Origin: Gnomoniopsis sp. IMI 355080
Taxonomy: Eukaryota > Ascomycota > Sordariomycetes > Diaporthales > Gnomoniaceae
Direction of reading: 5' to 3'
Length of the DNA: 64,000 nt
NCBI GenBank assembly: GCA_027946555.1
Contig: JAPEVC010000135.1
Location: forward strand, 36,038 to 100,037
Made by a program: the position numbers and the translations under genes. The notes beneath the pieces were generated by a model. That model made no database searches. It was not told the DNA's origin and was given only the letters and a program-made list of their open reading frames with translations. Of the stretch, positions 11,755 to 23,825 are shown in pieces; the first letter of the stretch is position 1, and each line of letters opens with the position of its first letter.

Positions 11755-12785
11755 TCAGTCACCATGAAAGAGTGGTATCACAGACTGCCAATCCTGATCA
11801 GTCCTTGTCACAGGGTCGCATGACAAGACTCAGGCTAGATCGGGCGCCTCAGCATAGGGCAAATAATACCACTTTGAAGTCTGTCACTTCTGCTGCGCTA
11901 GGGCGCCTTTGCCATCTTGCATTATTAATCGCCTTCCCAGTCGTGGGTTTTCCAAAAGCCTCCTTCACGTTATGCATCTCGGCAAGAGACCCTGTTAGGA
12001 GAATGTGCCTGATTATTGGCCTTGTTGGTACGGAGTTCTGTTGCCTGTGGACTTTCTCGCTCATTGGGTTGTGTATCTGTCGCGATGTTACTCTCCAGGT
12101 CCAGGATAGAATCACGCTTCAAGAATGAAGCAGATAGTGACTTACAAGGTCTCATGATTGTAAAGAATAGGGGCCCCTCATCATCATGACAAGAGGTTCC
12201 AAAAATTGATGTAATCGAATCTGTTGCTCGCTCTTCGTCACGGTTCTATGTAGAGGGGGCGCGGATAGACAGTTAACATCGTCCTGTCTCTTCCTGTGTC
12301 CCGTGTGACACAGCGAAGACCATGAAAAGCGATTGCTCAGCAAATAAGCGACTCACATATACTGTGACAGCAAGACTAGGACATTCACCTACAAAATCAA
12401 GCAACGAGACTACGATGAGCCCATGAGCCCACAACTAGCAATTCCGTGCAGATGGACGTGCAGCATTGACGCACATGCGACGGGCCGACCCACAGTGACA
12501 TATCCCGCCATGTTGGCACCTCAATCCAGGGGTCTTGTGGGGCAACGGCCCACCGAAACCTTGAACGGGCCCACGGCGACGAGGGGTCTGAGGTGGCAGC
12601 TGTTCGAAACAGTTTTGTCAAGACTCGACCGACTCGGACAATCTGTACTCGCTTTCAACTTGCAAAGATTTCCGAGATTCTCTTTCCACTGCAGCTCCCT
12701 GCTTAAAGCTTGCTAGAGCTCTTTTTTCTAAGTACTTACCTGCATACCCACCAAGGTTGTCGAAACACACGAGACACACGACACG
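11755..12785. other. Intergenic, PUS1 3' side and metacaspase promoter
   Basis: Short open frames only, none with recognisable domains. The pyrimidine-rich segment from about 12670 to 12735 precedes the metacaspase start. I looked here for an upstream exon with the Pro/Gln/Tyr-rich metacaspase prodomain and found none. Confidence 0.45.
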
Positions 12786-13973
12786 ATGCCACGCAGAAAG
12801 GCGCTCCTCATCGGCATCAACTACACCGGCAGCGAGCATGAGTTGCACGGCTGTATCAATGATGCAATGAATGTCCGTGACTTCCTGGTGAACGAGCGCG
12901 GCTTCTCGGATGACAGCTCTGAAATGGTGATCATGACAGACAGCCCGGAAACTGAGGGCACGCCGTTTTGGCCTAGTGGGGAGAACATGATGGCCGCTTT
13001 CAAGTGGTTGACATCGTATAACGAGGCCGGAGACAGCTTGTGGCTCTCGTACTCGGGACATGGAGGTAAAGTGGTTAGTTGCTATAGGACGGAAAGAGCG
13101 GGGACTGATTGTGCGAAGGCCAGGTGAAGGACGAAGACGGGGACCGACCAACTGGGTTCGACGATACCATCTGCCCAGTGGATTTCCCTGAGAATGGTCA
13201 AATTAGAAGCGACCAGGTGAGATAGGGCCCCCCGAAGGTTGCGTTACATGACCCTGCGAATACTGACTCCATATCGAACCCAGCTTCATCGTGCGATTGT
13301 CTCTCCCATGAATCCCGAAGCCCGCCTCACCATTCTGTTTGATTGCTGTCATAGCGGCTCCGCGTGCGAACTTCCATTCGTTTTCCGACCCGACGCAGAC
13401 GGCAACGTGAACCTGATGGACCAGCTCAAGAAGGGTGTTGGTTTGGTGAGAGCCGCAGAACATTTGATTCAGGGTGGATGGACTCGCGACAAGGTGTCGG
13501 ATGCCAAGATGTTGCTCGGTGGTGCGACGGACTTCTTCAACAGTCTGCACCACATGCGAGGCAATGCAACGGATGAGGAGGGACTGGCCGCAGAGAACTT
13601 TGAAGAGCATTGGGAGACGGAGGGCAAGGACGTCTGGATGTTCTCGGGCTGTCGAGATGATCAAACCTCTGCAGACGCGACCATCTCAGGAACGGCAACG
13701 GGGGCCATGTCGTGGGCGTTTATCGGGACGATGAAGGAGAATCCGGACTTGAGCTATCTCCAGGCACGTCCAGTCCCCCGCGGCAGAACGTACAGATCGC
13801 TGATATCAAAGCAGGTGTTGCAAAATACGCGTGAGCGTCTCCTCAACAACTACCAACAGATTCCACAGCTGAGTTGTGGCGGTCACTACGACCTCGACCA
13901 GCCTCTTCGAGTGCGTTTTACCAAATTTTATCCTCCATCTGTTCCTCAAGTGCTGACAAAATATTAGCTCTGA
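12786..13973 (+). CDS. MCA1: Type I metacaspase without N-terminal prodomain
   Basis: Five exons: 12786-13065, 13119-13216, 13284-13763, 13815-13910 and 13968-13973, giving 319 aa. Metacaspases are Ca2+-dependent cysteine proteases that cleave after Arg/Lys and act in stress, proteostasis and cell death. The dyad is His92 in SYSGHGG and Cys148 in LFDCCHSGS. VKDEDGDRPTGFDDTICPVD follows the His. The protein starts directly at the p20 fold (RRKALLIGINY), lacking the usual Pro/Gln/Tyr-rich prodomain. Intron 3 (13764-13814) would use a GC donor; it is 51 nt with no stop, so retention adds 17 residues. Intron 4 gives the ending ...DQPLRL; without it the frame runs to a different C-terminus. Intron 1 has an unusual AAG acceptor but restores the conserved GGQVKDEDG. 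Confidence 0.9.
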
Positions 13974-14401
13974 TCTTACCAATGATGGGCCGAATTTGTG
14001 GAAGGGAAAATCGCATAAGACAGCGTAGACCAACTGAATAACTAAATTAGTGACACAATCATTTTTTTCTGGACCTCCTTTACAAGAAATTGGAACAAAC
14101 TTGACGTTGGCGAAAGCAATAATAAAGTAGGAGCACGTCAACGGCTCGGTCCATCCATTCTCCAGGATCAGCTGTAGCGCATTCCCTGGCGATGACTAAG
14201 CGTCTGCAACTCACCTCGAACTTCGTATCTGCGGATGGAACTGCCACACTCCAACGCATCAAGACCCAGATACGTACTTGAATACCTACTTGAAGTGTCA
14301 TAACGCTTTCTACACTTGCACTCATTGAATTGCCTGCTTCTCGCTCTGTTTGATAAGATAACAGCACCAGTACTGCGACACCCGTTGATCGAGCTATCAC
14401 A
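13974..14401. other. Intergenic between metacaspase and MED22
   Basis: No coding content recognised. It holds the metacaspase 3' end and MED22 promoter. Confidence 0.4.
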
Positions 14402-15041
14402 ATGGATCGCGCTCAACAGCAGGCCGTGGCGTCGTCTCTCATGTGTAAGCCTGTTGTCTTTACAGCCGCCCATATCAACCCCTGGGTACTGACATCAAAT
14501 GGACATGTTTACTGATCATAACTTCAGTCCGGGAGGGTGAGACTGTCGCCGAAATCCTCCAGGCCTACCATGCGCTCGTCCTCATCGCCACCGACCGCAT
14601 TACCAACAAGGCATCGATCGGCCATGCCGCCCACAACAGCATGGCTATGCAACTGGAAACGCAGAGACTGGTGCGTACTTGTTGTGTAAGAATAGTCATC
14701 TTGAGCTAACAATATCTCTCTAGATCAAAGGCGTCGAAAACTTACTGGCTCTGACGCGTAGGATTCGTGAGCTGTGGATCGTGGGGCCTCTCAGGCAGTT
14801 AGAGGGCGGGCGTGATCTGGAGGAGAAGATCGCTACCGAGGTTCAGTCTGTCACGAGCATTATGAACCAGATGAGGTCGAATACTCGACAGCAGTACGTC
14901 AGCGAGGGAGGTGGCTATGGGCAGTACGTCGAGGGTCCGCTGACAGCACCTCTCAATGCCCCGCCCAACGGCGCGGCGAATGGCACGTCGAATGGGCCAT
15001 CGAACGGCTCGGCAAATGGTCAAGCTGCACCAGCACCTTAA
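14402..15041 (+). CDS. MED22: Mediator complex subunit 22 (Srb6/Surf5 family)
   Basis: Three exons: 14402-14444, 14528-14670 and 14724-15041, giving 167 aa. Med22 belongs to the head module of Mediator, the coactivator linking transcription factors to RNA polymerase II. The first exon encodes only 14 residues, so the gene is easy to miss. The body matches the family pattern: VAEILQAYHALVLIATDR, then helices through SMAMQLETQRLIKGVENLLALTRRIRELW, with the characteristic ELWIVGPLRQLEGG near residue 80-90. A low-complexity tail of Asn/Gly/Pro/Ala repeats (PNGAANGTSNGPSNGSANG) ends the protein and is not typical of the yeast subunit. Introns have GTAAGC and GTGCGT donors and a CTAAC branch in intron 2. 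Confidence 0.9.
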
Positions 15042-17393
15042 TTGCGCCACTTCAAAGCGTTCATACCGCCTCCGGAGGTTGACATGATCAGAAAAATCAC
15101 TGGAAAAATTGGCCACTTCGTGAGGATGGCGGCGGAAGGAGGATGTGCACAGGTATTAAGCAATTCAAGAAAGCGTGCCGGTATTATTGGCGACTTCGCA
15201 GAAGAGTACGTATCTCATGATGCACACCCCCGTCCAGACCTCCTCATTACCCGCACGCTCTTCTCTTCCAGTCTGTTGAACAGATTAGCGGCACATACTG
15301 ACTAGTTCAGTGGGTCCCGGCGGAAATTTCCCGGCTTCATACAACGAAGAATTCCTCTATCTCCTCCACAAACTCGTGCTCTGGAACACACGAATATCGA
15401 ATTTGACCCTCACTGAACCACAGACCCAGCACCAGGGAAATGAATTAGACCACATCAGTGATGCCTCGGACATTTGCTATCACATCTGGCTGGATAAACG
15501 TCTTCACGCCATGATCCACGCATGGGTTTTGCAATCTAATTCGTGAGCATTACAAAGAATGGCGGAAATATTCAGCAAAGATGAAAAAGAGGGGGGAGGG
15601 TAGGCTTTTTCTTTGCGGAGCCCCGGCTATTGGCGCGCAGCTGGCGGGATTATGTAACGACATGATGGAGAAGGAAAGATGATAGTTAATGTGATGGAGT
15701 ACCACTTTTAGTCGGAGGATTGGGGTTGATCTTGGCGGGATGATCCGACAAGTCTCTGGTTGATTACTACGTAGTAGCACTTAGTATGCTACCATAGTAT
15801 TGCAAAGACTCCAGCTTGGATCTTCTGCTGTCTCTGAGCTCGGGCGGTCGACAGCGCCAGTGTAAGAGATACCCAGTCCTAGGTAGCTATGTTATCCACG
15901 CCGATCAGCAGGTAGGTAACGTACCACCTGTGGAGCGGCCGATTGCGGCATAATAGTTACTGGTTGAATGAGAAAGCGGCTCAGAGCGGCACACGAGGTG
16001 TCAGTCATACCGCTGACGATCTTACCCTGCGTCGAGAAGTCCTAGGGTTGGTCGACGTCTTCAAAGCCTGACCTGAGCCTGTTAAAGAGTTGGCAAATAA
16101 TTGGCATAACTGACTTACAGAGTGAGATCAGGGTCGTACTGCATTATACAAGTTATACCTACATCTGCTTGAAATTCGGACACTTGTGCGGAACCAGGCT
16201 AGCGCGGCTATATGATGGGTGGAGTGGGTCTTGCTGGGATGTCCACTGGAGACGGACCGCTGCTCGTCGGACCCTTTTTCGACGACCTCACACCATGTCA
16301 GCACCAACGTCGTGTCCAGGCACTGATGATGGTTCGCATCGTCGAAGGGTAGCACAGCCTTGTTAACCAACCTAAACCATTGTGGGCAGAGGTCTTGCAG
16401 GCACGCACTCTGCCAAGTCTTTACTACTCAACTATGTCCGATGCTCTTGCCCGAAGAAGAAGGTATGCTGATCCTTTGAGGTCAAGGACTCCTTCGGATA
16501 CAAGCCGCCAAGGACCACCAGCACCAGTCAGGTAATGAGGGCGGTTGCAGTGCACACAGCCGTCACGAAGGAAAACTCACGTCTTGCACACGCTGGAACA
16601 TAAGTATTGAAGCTGCTACGAAGGCCGAACGAGATGAAGGCAGTGTCACGTGAGGCGCAGACAATATGGTGGATAGCAAGTCTGCCTCCTAGGGACTCAG
16701 GCAGACGACTTATTTTTTCTGGTGAGTCAAAAGCTGTATTCACAGCATCTCCACACGCTTATCAAGGTGGATTCCCAGCGAGCTGCCCATTCAAGCAAAT
16801 TCGCCAAGAAAAATCTGCTCTTACCAACATGCCAAGCCGCCTATGTACGAAGTAGCATGCCAAGGCTTATTCCGCCCAGCCGGGTACGCCGCACCGAGAT
16901 GGATCATAGATGCTCTTGGGGAAAGTTAAGAACTTTGGAAGTACCGCCGCCGATGGCGAAATCGACTAGCTGAATCGCTGATTCGCTGACTACCAAGGCA
17001 AATCACCAAGCCTATCAATCTTCAAGATGGGCCCATCACACGAGCAGTCCCAGATGTTCGGTAAGGAAGGACGATGCAGGGTTGACACACTTCACTCACA
17101 TGAGCATGATGTGGAGCACTTTACCACTACAACGTTTCGCCCGAGAGAAACAGAAGTATGGGGTTCTGGGACAGCTATTGGATGGAATAAATGCGATAAG
17201 GCCGGCGCACGTGTGAACAACCTAACATACGCTCTAGTACCTTGGGTCGATCCTAGCAGCAACGCAAGCGGAATTTAAATATAAGCTTTGGTTCCTGACA
17301 CTCCCAAACCTGGTGTCCTTTTATCTCTTCTCCACACTTTTTCTTTAATCTTCCCTCCCTTTCAACTTCACCATTTCACGTTCGCGCACAACA
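15042..17393. other. Gene-poor 2.35-kb intergenic region
   Basis: Two short frames directly after MED22 (15042-15305 and 15310-15546) lack domains and probably belong to its 3' region. A CCTAGGTA motif lies at 15878. The right end is the PTR2 promoter. Confidence 0.4.
17277..17285 (+). promoter_or_regulatory. TATA-like box of the peptide transporter gene
   Basis: AAATATAAG lies 109 bp before the transporter ATG and is followed by a long CT-rich tract (about 17318-17370), a usual arrangement for well-expressed fungal promoters. Confidence 0.45.
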
Positions 17394-19587
17394 ATGTCGC
17401 AAACAGTGAACCTGGATCGAGCTGAAATCGCTCAGGCCGAACTGGCCAGGGAGGGCCTCGAACCCGGCCCACCATTGGGAACGGTTGAGGAGCTCAAGGC
17501 CGGGAAGGGTAGCATGAACCACAACACCGTCGTCGACACCGCTCCTGCCTATGTCTCCGACGACGATGACCTCGACGGTTTCGAGAAGCCCACCGAGGAG
17601 GAGATGCACACACTGCGCAGGGTCTCCGGCAAGATCAAGTGGGCCGCCTTCTCGGTCGCATTCTGCGAACTGGGTGAGCGCTTTTCCTACTATGGCAGCA
17701 GCATCTTGTACACCAACTTTGTTGTCCAACAACTTCCTCCTGGATCGAACACTGGTGCTGGTTATGGCCAGGGACAAACTGGCGGCCAATCTGGCGCCTT
17801 GGGCCTCGGCAGTAAAGCTGGGCAAGGCATCTCACTAACCAACCAGTTCTTCGCCTACCTTGTTCCTCTCTTTGGGTGAGTCCTTTCCACTACCCTTTCC
17901 ATCCCGCAGTTAGTGCGTCATTGGGGGTACGAACTCTCGTTCGACGCTAGAGTGCTGACAGCATTTTGACAGCGGCTGGCTCGCGGACGCTAAACTTGGT
18001 CGCTACAAGACCATCCACATCGCTATTGGTGTTGGCATGCTCGCGCACGTCATCCTCGTGGCCGCTTCCTCACCCGGTGTCATTGTACACCAGAGCAACG
18101 CGCTGGGGGCTTTCATCGTTGGCATGCTAACGCTCTGCATCGGCACTGGTCTCTTCAAAGCAAATGTTGCGCCCCTTTTGGCCGAGCAGAATCATGACCG
18201 TCGGATGTACGTCAAGACGCTCAAGTCCGGTGAGCGCGTCATTGTGGACCCGGCCGTTACCAACACCCGCCTGTTCCTCTACTTCTACTTCGCCATCAAC
18301 GTAGGCTCGCTCGTGGGCCAAATTTCCATGGTCTACGTCGAGCTTTACGTCGGCTTCTGGTTGGCATTCCTCCTGCCTACGGTCCTGTTTGCCATTTGCC
18401 CAATCATCCTGGCTGTCATGAAGAAGAGCTACACCCTCAACCCACCAACGGGGTCTGTACTGGGCAAGTTTTTTACCATGTTCGGCATGGCGATGCGTGG
18501 CAAGTGGCTCACTATTTTCAACCCACCGAAATTCAAGAGGGAGTTCACATGGGATGTAGTCCGCCCATCGAGGATTCCCGAGAATGAGCGTCCCGCATGG
18601 ATGACATACGACGACGAATGGGTGGATGAGGTTCGCCGTGGGCTGAAAGCCTGCAAGGTCTTTTTGTTCTTGCCTATCTTCTTCTTGGCATACAACCAGA
18701 TGACGAACAACCTAACGACGTAAGTAGGACAAAAGAGACTCCCACAGAGGTTCGCAATGCTTGAGTGACAAGAGCTTGAAACTGACCGCCTTATAGCCAA
18801 GCCTCCACTATGCAGCTCAACGGCGTGCCGAACGATCTCATCCAGAATTTGAATCCCATTTCAATCGTAATCTTGATTCCCATACTGGATCGCTTCGTGT
18901 ATCCCGGTCTCCGCAAGCTCGGCTTTAACTTCACACCACTGAAGCGTATGGCGACCGGCTTCTTGTTCTCGTCCCTATCCATGATTGCTGCCGCAGTCAT
19001 GCAGCACTACATCTACGAGATGTCTCCTTGTGGAAAATACACAACAGATCGGCTCGCAAACGGCGAAGACCAGTGTTACGCACCCATCAACGTCTGGGCA
19101 CAGTGCCTGCCGTATGTCCTCGTTGGCATCAGTGAGATTTTCACTAACACCACCTCGCTCGAGTACGCCTTCAGCAAGGCCCCGGAAAATATGAAGTCCA
19201 TCGTGATGGCAATCAACCTGTTCATGAGCGCCATCTCCTCGGCCATCGGTCAGGCATTCACGCCCATCGCGGGCGACCCCAACTGGGTTTGGAATTATGG
19301 TAGCGTGGCGATTATCGCGGCCGTTGGTGGCGCGGCCTTCTGGTTCTGCTTCAGGGAGCTTGACAAGGAGTAAGTGCTACCGCAAATCTGCTCCTTATCT
19401 TTTGCTAGAGACACCAGAAAACAACACTTCGGACCTGAATTACTGACATTGAAACCTTTTCAGGGAGGACGCATGGAACAACCTCAAGAAGAGCGAGTAC
19501 AAAGGCAACAGTCTGCCAATTACAGGGCACGCGGCGGAGGACCGTGCGCTGGATACACCAGAGGCCGCGGCTACGGAGAAGGTGTAA
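17394..19587 (+). CDS. PTR2: Proton-coupled oligopeptide transporter (POT/PTR2)
   Basis: Four exons: 17394-17875, 17973-18719, 18797-19369 and 19464-19587, giving 641 aa. POT transporters import di- and tripeptides with protons at the plasma membrane. Visible signatures are CELGERFSYYG in helix I, GGWLADAKLGRYKTI across the first splice junction, IGTGLFKANVAPLLAEQ, and FYFAINVGSLVGQ with the PTR2 family pattern. About twelve hydrophobic segments are present, with a long cytosolic N-terminus (about 85 residues, acidic DDDDLDGFEKPTEEE) and the large fungal loop between helices VI and VII. The C-terminal exon is hydrophilic (ITGHAAEDRALDTPEAAATEKV). A Gly/Gln-rich insertion (GYGQGQTGGQSG) lies in the first extracellular loop. 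All intron phases agree. Confidence 0.95.
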
Positions 19588-22057
19588 GAGGTGCCGAGGC
19601 TTCGGCGTTTGTATTGAAGATTGGGGATCGTCGAGGTGAAGGGTCTTAATGGTATCTCGGTGGGGTTGAGGCCGGATGGTTCCGACCTGTTAATAGAGGT
19701 TGCAAAGGTTCAGACCCGACACCGTAGCCTCTTCTAGCGTTTTTCCGATCGCAACAAATGAAATACATTGTTCGCGCCCACCCGAATGCGGAAAAGTCGT
19801 CAAGACAGCCGCAGCGTCACTCTGCACAGACCGGCTGCAATATCCCTCTCCTTTCCGTTATACTGTAAGGAGTATTTTGCACGGAGAGAGCCGTGCTACT
19901 GTGCATGCCGATATCATCATGTGTCCGCCACCTCGCAGACGTTCTGTCCTGTGGCAAGAGGCCCGGCGGAAGAAGCCTTCAAGCGACGTGCGGAAATTAT
20001 CTGGGCCCCTATGTTCAATCTTGTGTGTGCAATGTAATACGATCGATGCTTACAACGTGTTGGGTAAGCCGGCGGTCGGGTTCACTTTTGCTGCTCTCCT
20101 TACTTTTTGATATCCACGCAACACACGCGCCTACCTAGGTACCGAGCCCTCGGTATGGTCGGAGAGGTCTGAGGTCCTTCATATCTGTACGATCACAGAC
20201 GCGCAACGTGCTCGAGTCGAGACATGAGCGGCATTATCCGCTTCTCGTCGATGAGATAACCCCACGGCTCAGTGTCATGTGCCTGCAGTAATGGGCAATT
20301 ATTGAATCCTACGCGATTGCGGATGCTGGCTTTTGCGACAAAAAAGGTTGGTACCTTGGCCAGGGAAGGAAACAAGAGGACCAAGGCGGGAGTGACAATA
20401 TCGAGGTCAGACCACCAATACCCTGAGGTCCACAGTTCCATATCGACTCCTCGGGCCTGGTACCGAGGACAGGATGGGCGGGTCCAACCGTTTTGGGCTC
20501 GGCGGCTCGACCACTTTCTCAGCCAAGCTGCGTCCGTGCTGAGTGTATTGCGGACGAGCTGGTGGGTCGTACCAAGAAACCAAGAACTGGGCGTCTTACT
20601 ATCGTGTTTGACAACATGCAGAGGACTCGACGTTATCAAAAGCCGCAAAAGCATCTGTTGCGGAGAAATTCAGGCCGCCGAAAGAGCGATGCCGTGGAGG
20701 GTGATCACCCTTGTCAACGTCCGAATTTAGAACCGGTAGTAGGTCTAGAATTATTCCACGCCCCGGCGAAGTTGCATTTGCTCCTGTGTTCACGTTGTCT
20801 GCTAGGCGGTGATACAGGCTTCACCATCAGTTCCGTTCCCTCACAGAATAAGTAAGTATACCTCAATTTGTGTGATTATCAACGGCTTTTTGGCTGAGCA
20901 GAGGTGAAAGATTCAAAGAAAAAGGTGTCGTCGCCAGATAGTCACTGACGGTGTTAGCCAAGCACACAAAGTTGCACGCTCCATGAAGCAATATCAAGAC
21001 CTGATATCGGTCTCGATGGTCAGGGAGACCTCAATTCGCATCCAGACACCGCTGACACAGTGGCACACAGACACACAGACAGACAGACACCATCTTCAAT
21101 AAGAAGACATCCCGAGGCCACATGGACACCGATGTGTGCATGCACATATCACTGTGTATGCGCACGAAAGAATACCATGTAGGTATCGAGGACACTGATG
21201 GGTCAAGAAGGAGATCAAAACTGGGGCCCATCAACCACTAAAGAGTCAGCCACACTTAACATCGTGAGTGGTCGAGATTAGCTCGAGTGATCGTCAACGA
21301 TCAAGGGTCAAAACGGTATGTGGAGACCCTTTCCCGAAGGTTTGATTTGCTTTGGAAAAGCACGAAACAGTTCCCGCTTTTGAGGATTGCGAATCTGACG
21401 ACACCGAATTTGCTACCGAAATCAAGTCCCCCTAATAAATAATCCGAAGTGAAGTATGCCTGGGATTTGTTTATACCAAACGATCGAGTCGGTCTAGCTT
21501 ACCGAGGCGAGGCTATGCACTCAAGCCCAGAGAGAGAGAGAGAGAGAGAGAAAGAGAACGCAGGCAATGTCTGTATGTAAAGGAAAACCTCTGCGACCCG
21601 ATCGAGCAAACGATCTTGACGGCATGCTCGGCTCGATATGCAAGGGGCCGCCGGGAAGCTTGCAAGTCTGAATCGTCCTACCTGCCATTCGCCCTCGTGA
21701 GCCAAAGCCAACGGCGGGGGTTGTAGCCCAAACATGCACGAGCAGGCATGTTCCGGCGGAGCTTTTATTCTTCGCACGCTGCGACGCATGCGACTTGTCA
21801 AGCCCTGTTCGCCTGGCAAACGTTCGTGTCACTCCCCTGACGCCTGTGATCCTTGCGGGGAAAGAGAGAGAGAGAGGGGGGGACCCATGGGTATAGATAG
21901 GTACCTGTCACCGTACATAGGTTCCACTCCTCGCACATCTATGGGTTCTTTTCTGAGTCGTGGGGTTTTTTGTTTTTTGTTGGACTGTGAATTTGGTTTG
22001 CCTCGAGATTGTTAACCACTGGTCCGGGAGGCCACACATCCCGCTGTTGAGAGAACC
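19588..22057. other. Gene-poor 2.5-kb intergenic region
   Basis: No supportable gene. A 153-codon minus-strand frame at 20193-20654 has even composition but no domain or splice support. A TACCTAGGTA palindrome lies at 20132. Simple-sequence tracts lie near 21068-21088 (ACAG-type), 21529-21550 (AG) and 21858-21878 (purine run). Confidence 0.4.
21529..21550. repeat. (AG)11 microsatellite
   Basis: Perfect AG dinucleotide repeat of 22 bp, followed by an imperfect purine run. A second GA/G-rich run occurs 310 bp downstream. Confidence 0.9.
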
Positions 22058-23744
22058 ATGGCACAACTGCCCGCGGGGGCAGAAGGGGCTGCTGCTGGCG
22101 TATTAATTTGGTCATTCATTTGTTTGCTGGCCAACATTTTGTTGCAGTGGCTGCTCTGGACGAGCTACGAAAGGCGTAGCTGTCAGTATTATCATCACCT
22201 TGAGCTCGAGTCGAGCATTTGCTAACCAGACGGACAGATGTATTTATTGTGACTTGTGTCACCCTGCTGGCGACGACTTCAAGTATCATCCAGCAAATCT
22301 ACGATATATTGTAAGATGCCTCATCCCTGACAGTACAGTCCACCGGGGTTACGTTATTCATCTTTCCTGACTTGTATAGACATTATGAGGATATGATGTG
22401 GGATACATTGGCATTAATCAAGGCCAACAAGAGCAACCCTATGGTGATCGCGACCAACGGAACTGTGCCTGGGGTGGACCTCGTGATGTGGACAATCCGT
22501 ACGTGGCCGATGATGATGAGAGAAAAGTCCCCCTACCAAAACTGACCTAGAACAGGCTGGGGCTGTTACATTGCCGAATGTGGCATCGCCTTCTTCTGGT
22601 CCTTTACGCTTTGCCAGGCTGTATATGGCTGGAGGGATGACATACGATTCCATAAGCCTCTCGTCTTCATCACCGAGGCCGGAAAGGCATTTGCAATACT
22701 TGCTGCCGTCTTCACTATGTGCCTACTTCAATCCGAAAGCCTGCAAAGGAGCACGCTCGGATGGAGCTTCGTATTGCACTTTTTCTGTTAGCATCCCCCC
22801 CGCCCCAAAAAAAGCTCTCTTGACAATTCATGTCTGCAACGGAAAGCAAAAAGTGCTTGTCATTACCTAGCTATATGTGCTGACTTTTATTCACTGGTCC
22901 AGATTGCGCATTCTGTGCGGGAGGTCTCGCAAACTTCTTCCTGATGTTTATTGAATACTTCCAGACCCGACGCCTCTTTCGGCGCATGAATTCTCAGCAA
23001 CGTCGCGACTACGAGCGGCAGCCCAGTCCCGTGAAAAGAAATCGGACCAGGTCAGATTCGACCGCCACCAGCATGATCACAGTGGGTCAGGCCTCGACCA
23101 GCGAGCATTTCGGAGCATTAGCCCAGCGTCAGGGCGGCATATATGATAAATACCTTATCGCGCGGACGTTCATCCCGTGCTTAGCGTTGAGTCTCTTCGA
23201 AGTGGACAACATCCTTCTGATCCAGGGCCAATCTCGTATTGATAGCATAAACCGGATCGCTAATTCTACATCCCCCGACCTGTCGGCCTCGACTGCCCAA
23301 GCCTATTTCGCCTCCTTTATTCCTGGATGTCTGGCGTCTCTCATCCTGGCCCTAGCATTTGGAACGACAAAGCAATATCGAGTTCGACTACGGAAAATTT
23401 TCGTTTCACGTCAGTGGCAGGGCAATGCAAGGCGCCACAGGTATGGCCACTCGAAGGACTACAAATACAAGGCAATGGACAGCGACAACGGTATTTTGTC
23501 GCGACAAAAACGGTTGTCGATGGAGAAGCGGTTGAGGATCGAAGTCACGTATGAATTTGAGATTCGAAACGAGTCGGCAGAAATGAATTCGCCGTCGAGG
23601 CACGAAAAGCCGTCCCAAGGAAGCATCAGAAAAGGGGAGAGTTCGACGTTCCCTTACAACGTGGAAAGCCATCGCTGGAATGATACGGCTACAATATTAC
23701 CCAAGAAACCGAGCCCACTGTTGTTGACGAGGGGGCAGACCTAG
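22058..23744 (+). CDS. Seven-helix integral membrane protein, family unknown
   Basis: Five exons: 22058-22181, 22238-22310, 22380-22498, 22556-22786 and 22903-23744, giving 462 aa; all four introns have GT..AG borders and matching phases. The product has about seven hydrophobic helices: LIWSFICLLANILLQWLLW, VFIVTCVTLLATTSSII, the stretch around LVMWTIRWGCYIAECGIAFF, ITEAGKAFAILAAVFTMCLL, SFVLHFFCYCAFCAGGLANF, then after a basic loop (about 215-265) YLIARTFIPCLALSLF and FIPGCLASLILALAF. The N-terminus is short, and an N-glycosylation site (ATNGTVPG) lies between helices 2 and 3. The C-terminal tail is long and basic (KKPSPLLLTRGQT). The topology is GPCR-like but I recognise no signature; a transporter or scaffold is equally possible. 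Individually the exons look like unrelated short frames. Confidence 0.7.
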
Positions 23745-23825
23745 GGACGAGAAAAAGAAGAAAAAAAGCGGAATCTGATTGAGCTGGTATTGGTCAAAAA
23801 CTCTATTTTGTCCTGATGCCAAGCT

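Noticed and set aside
15042..15546. Two short frames after MED22
   Set aside because: No start context, no domain, no sensible splice with each other; better seen as 3' flanking DNA.
20193..20654. 153-codon minus-strand frame
   Set aside because: Balanced composition but no recognisable motif, and a frame of similar length is open on the opposite strand.
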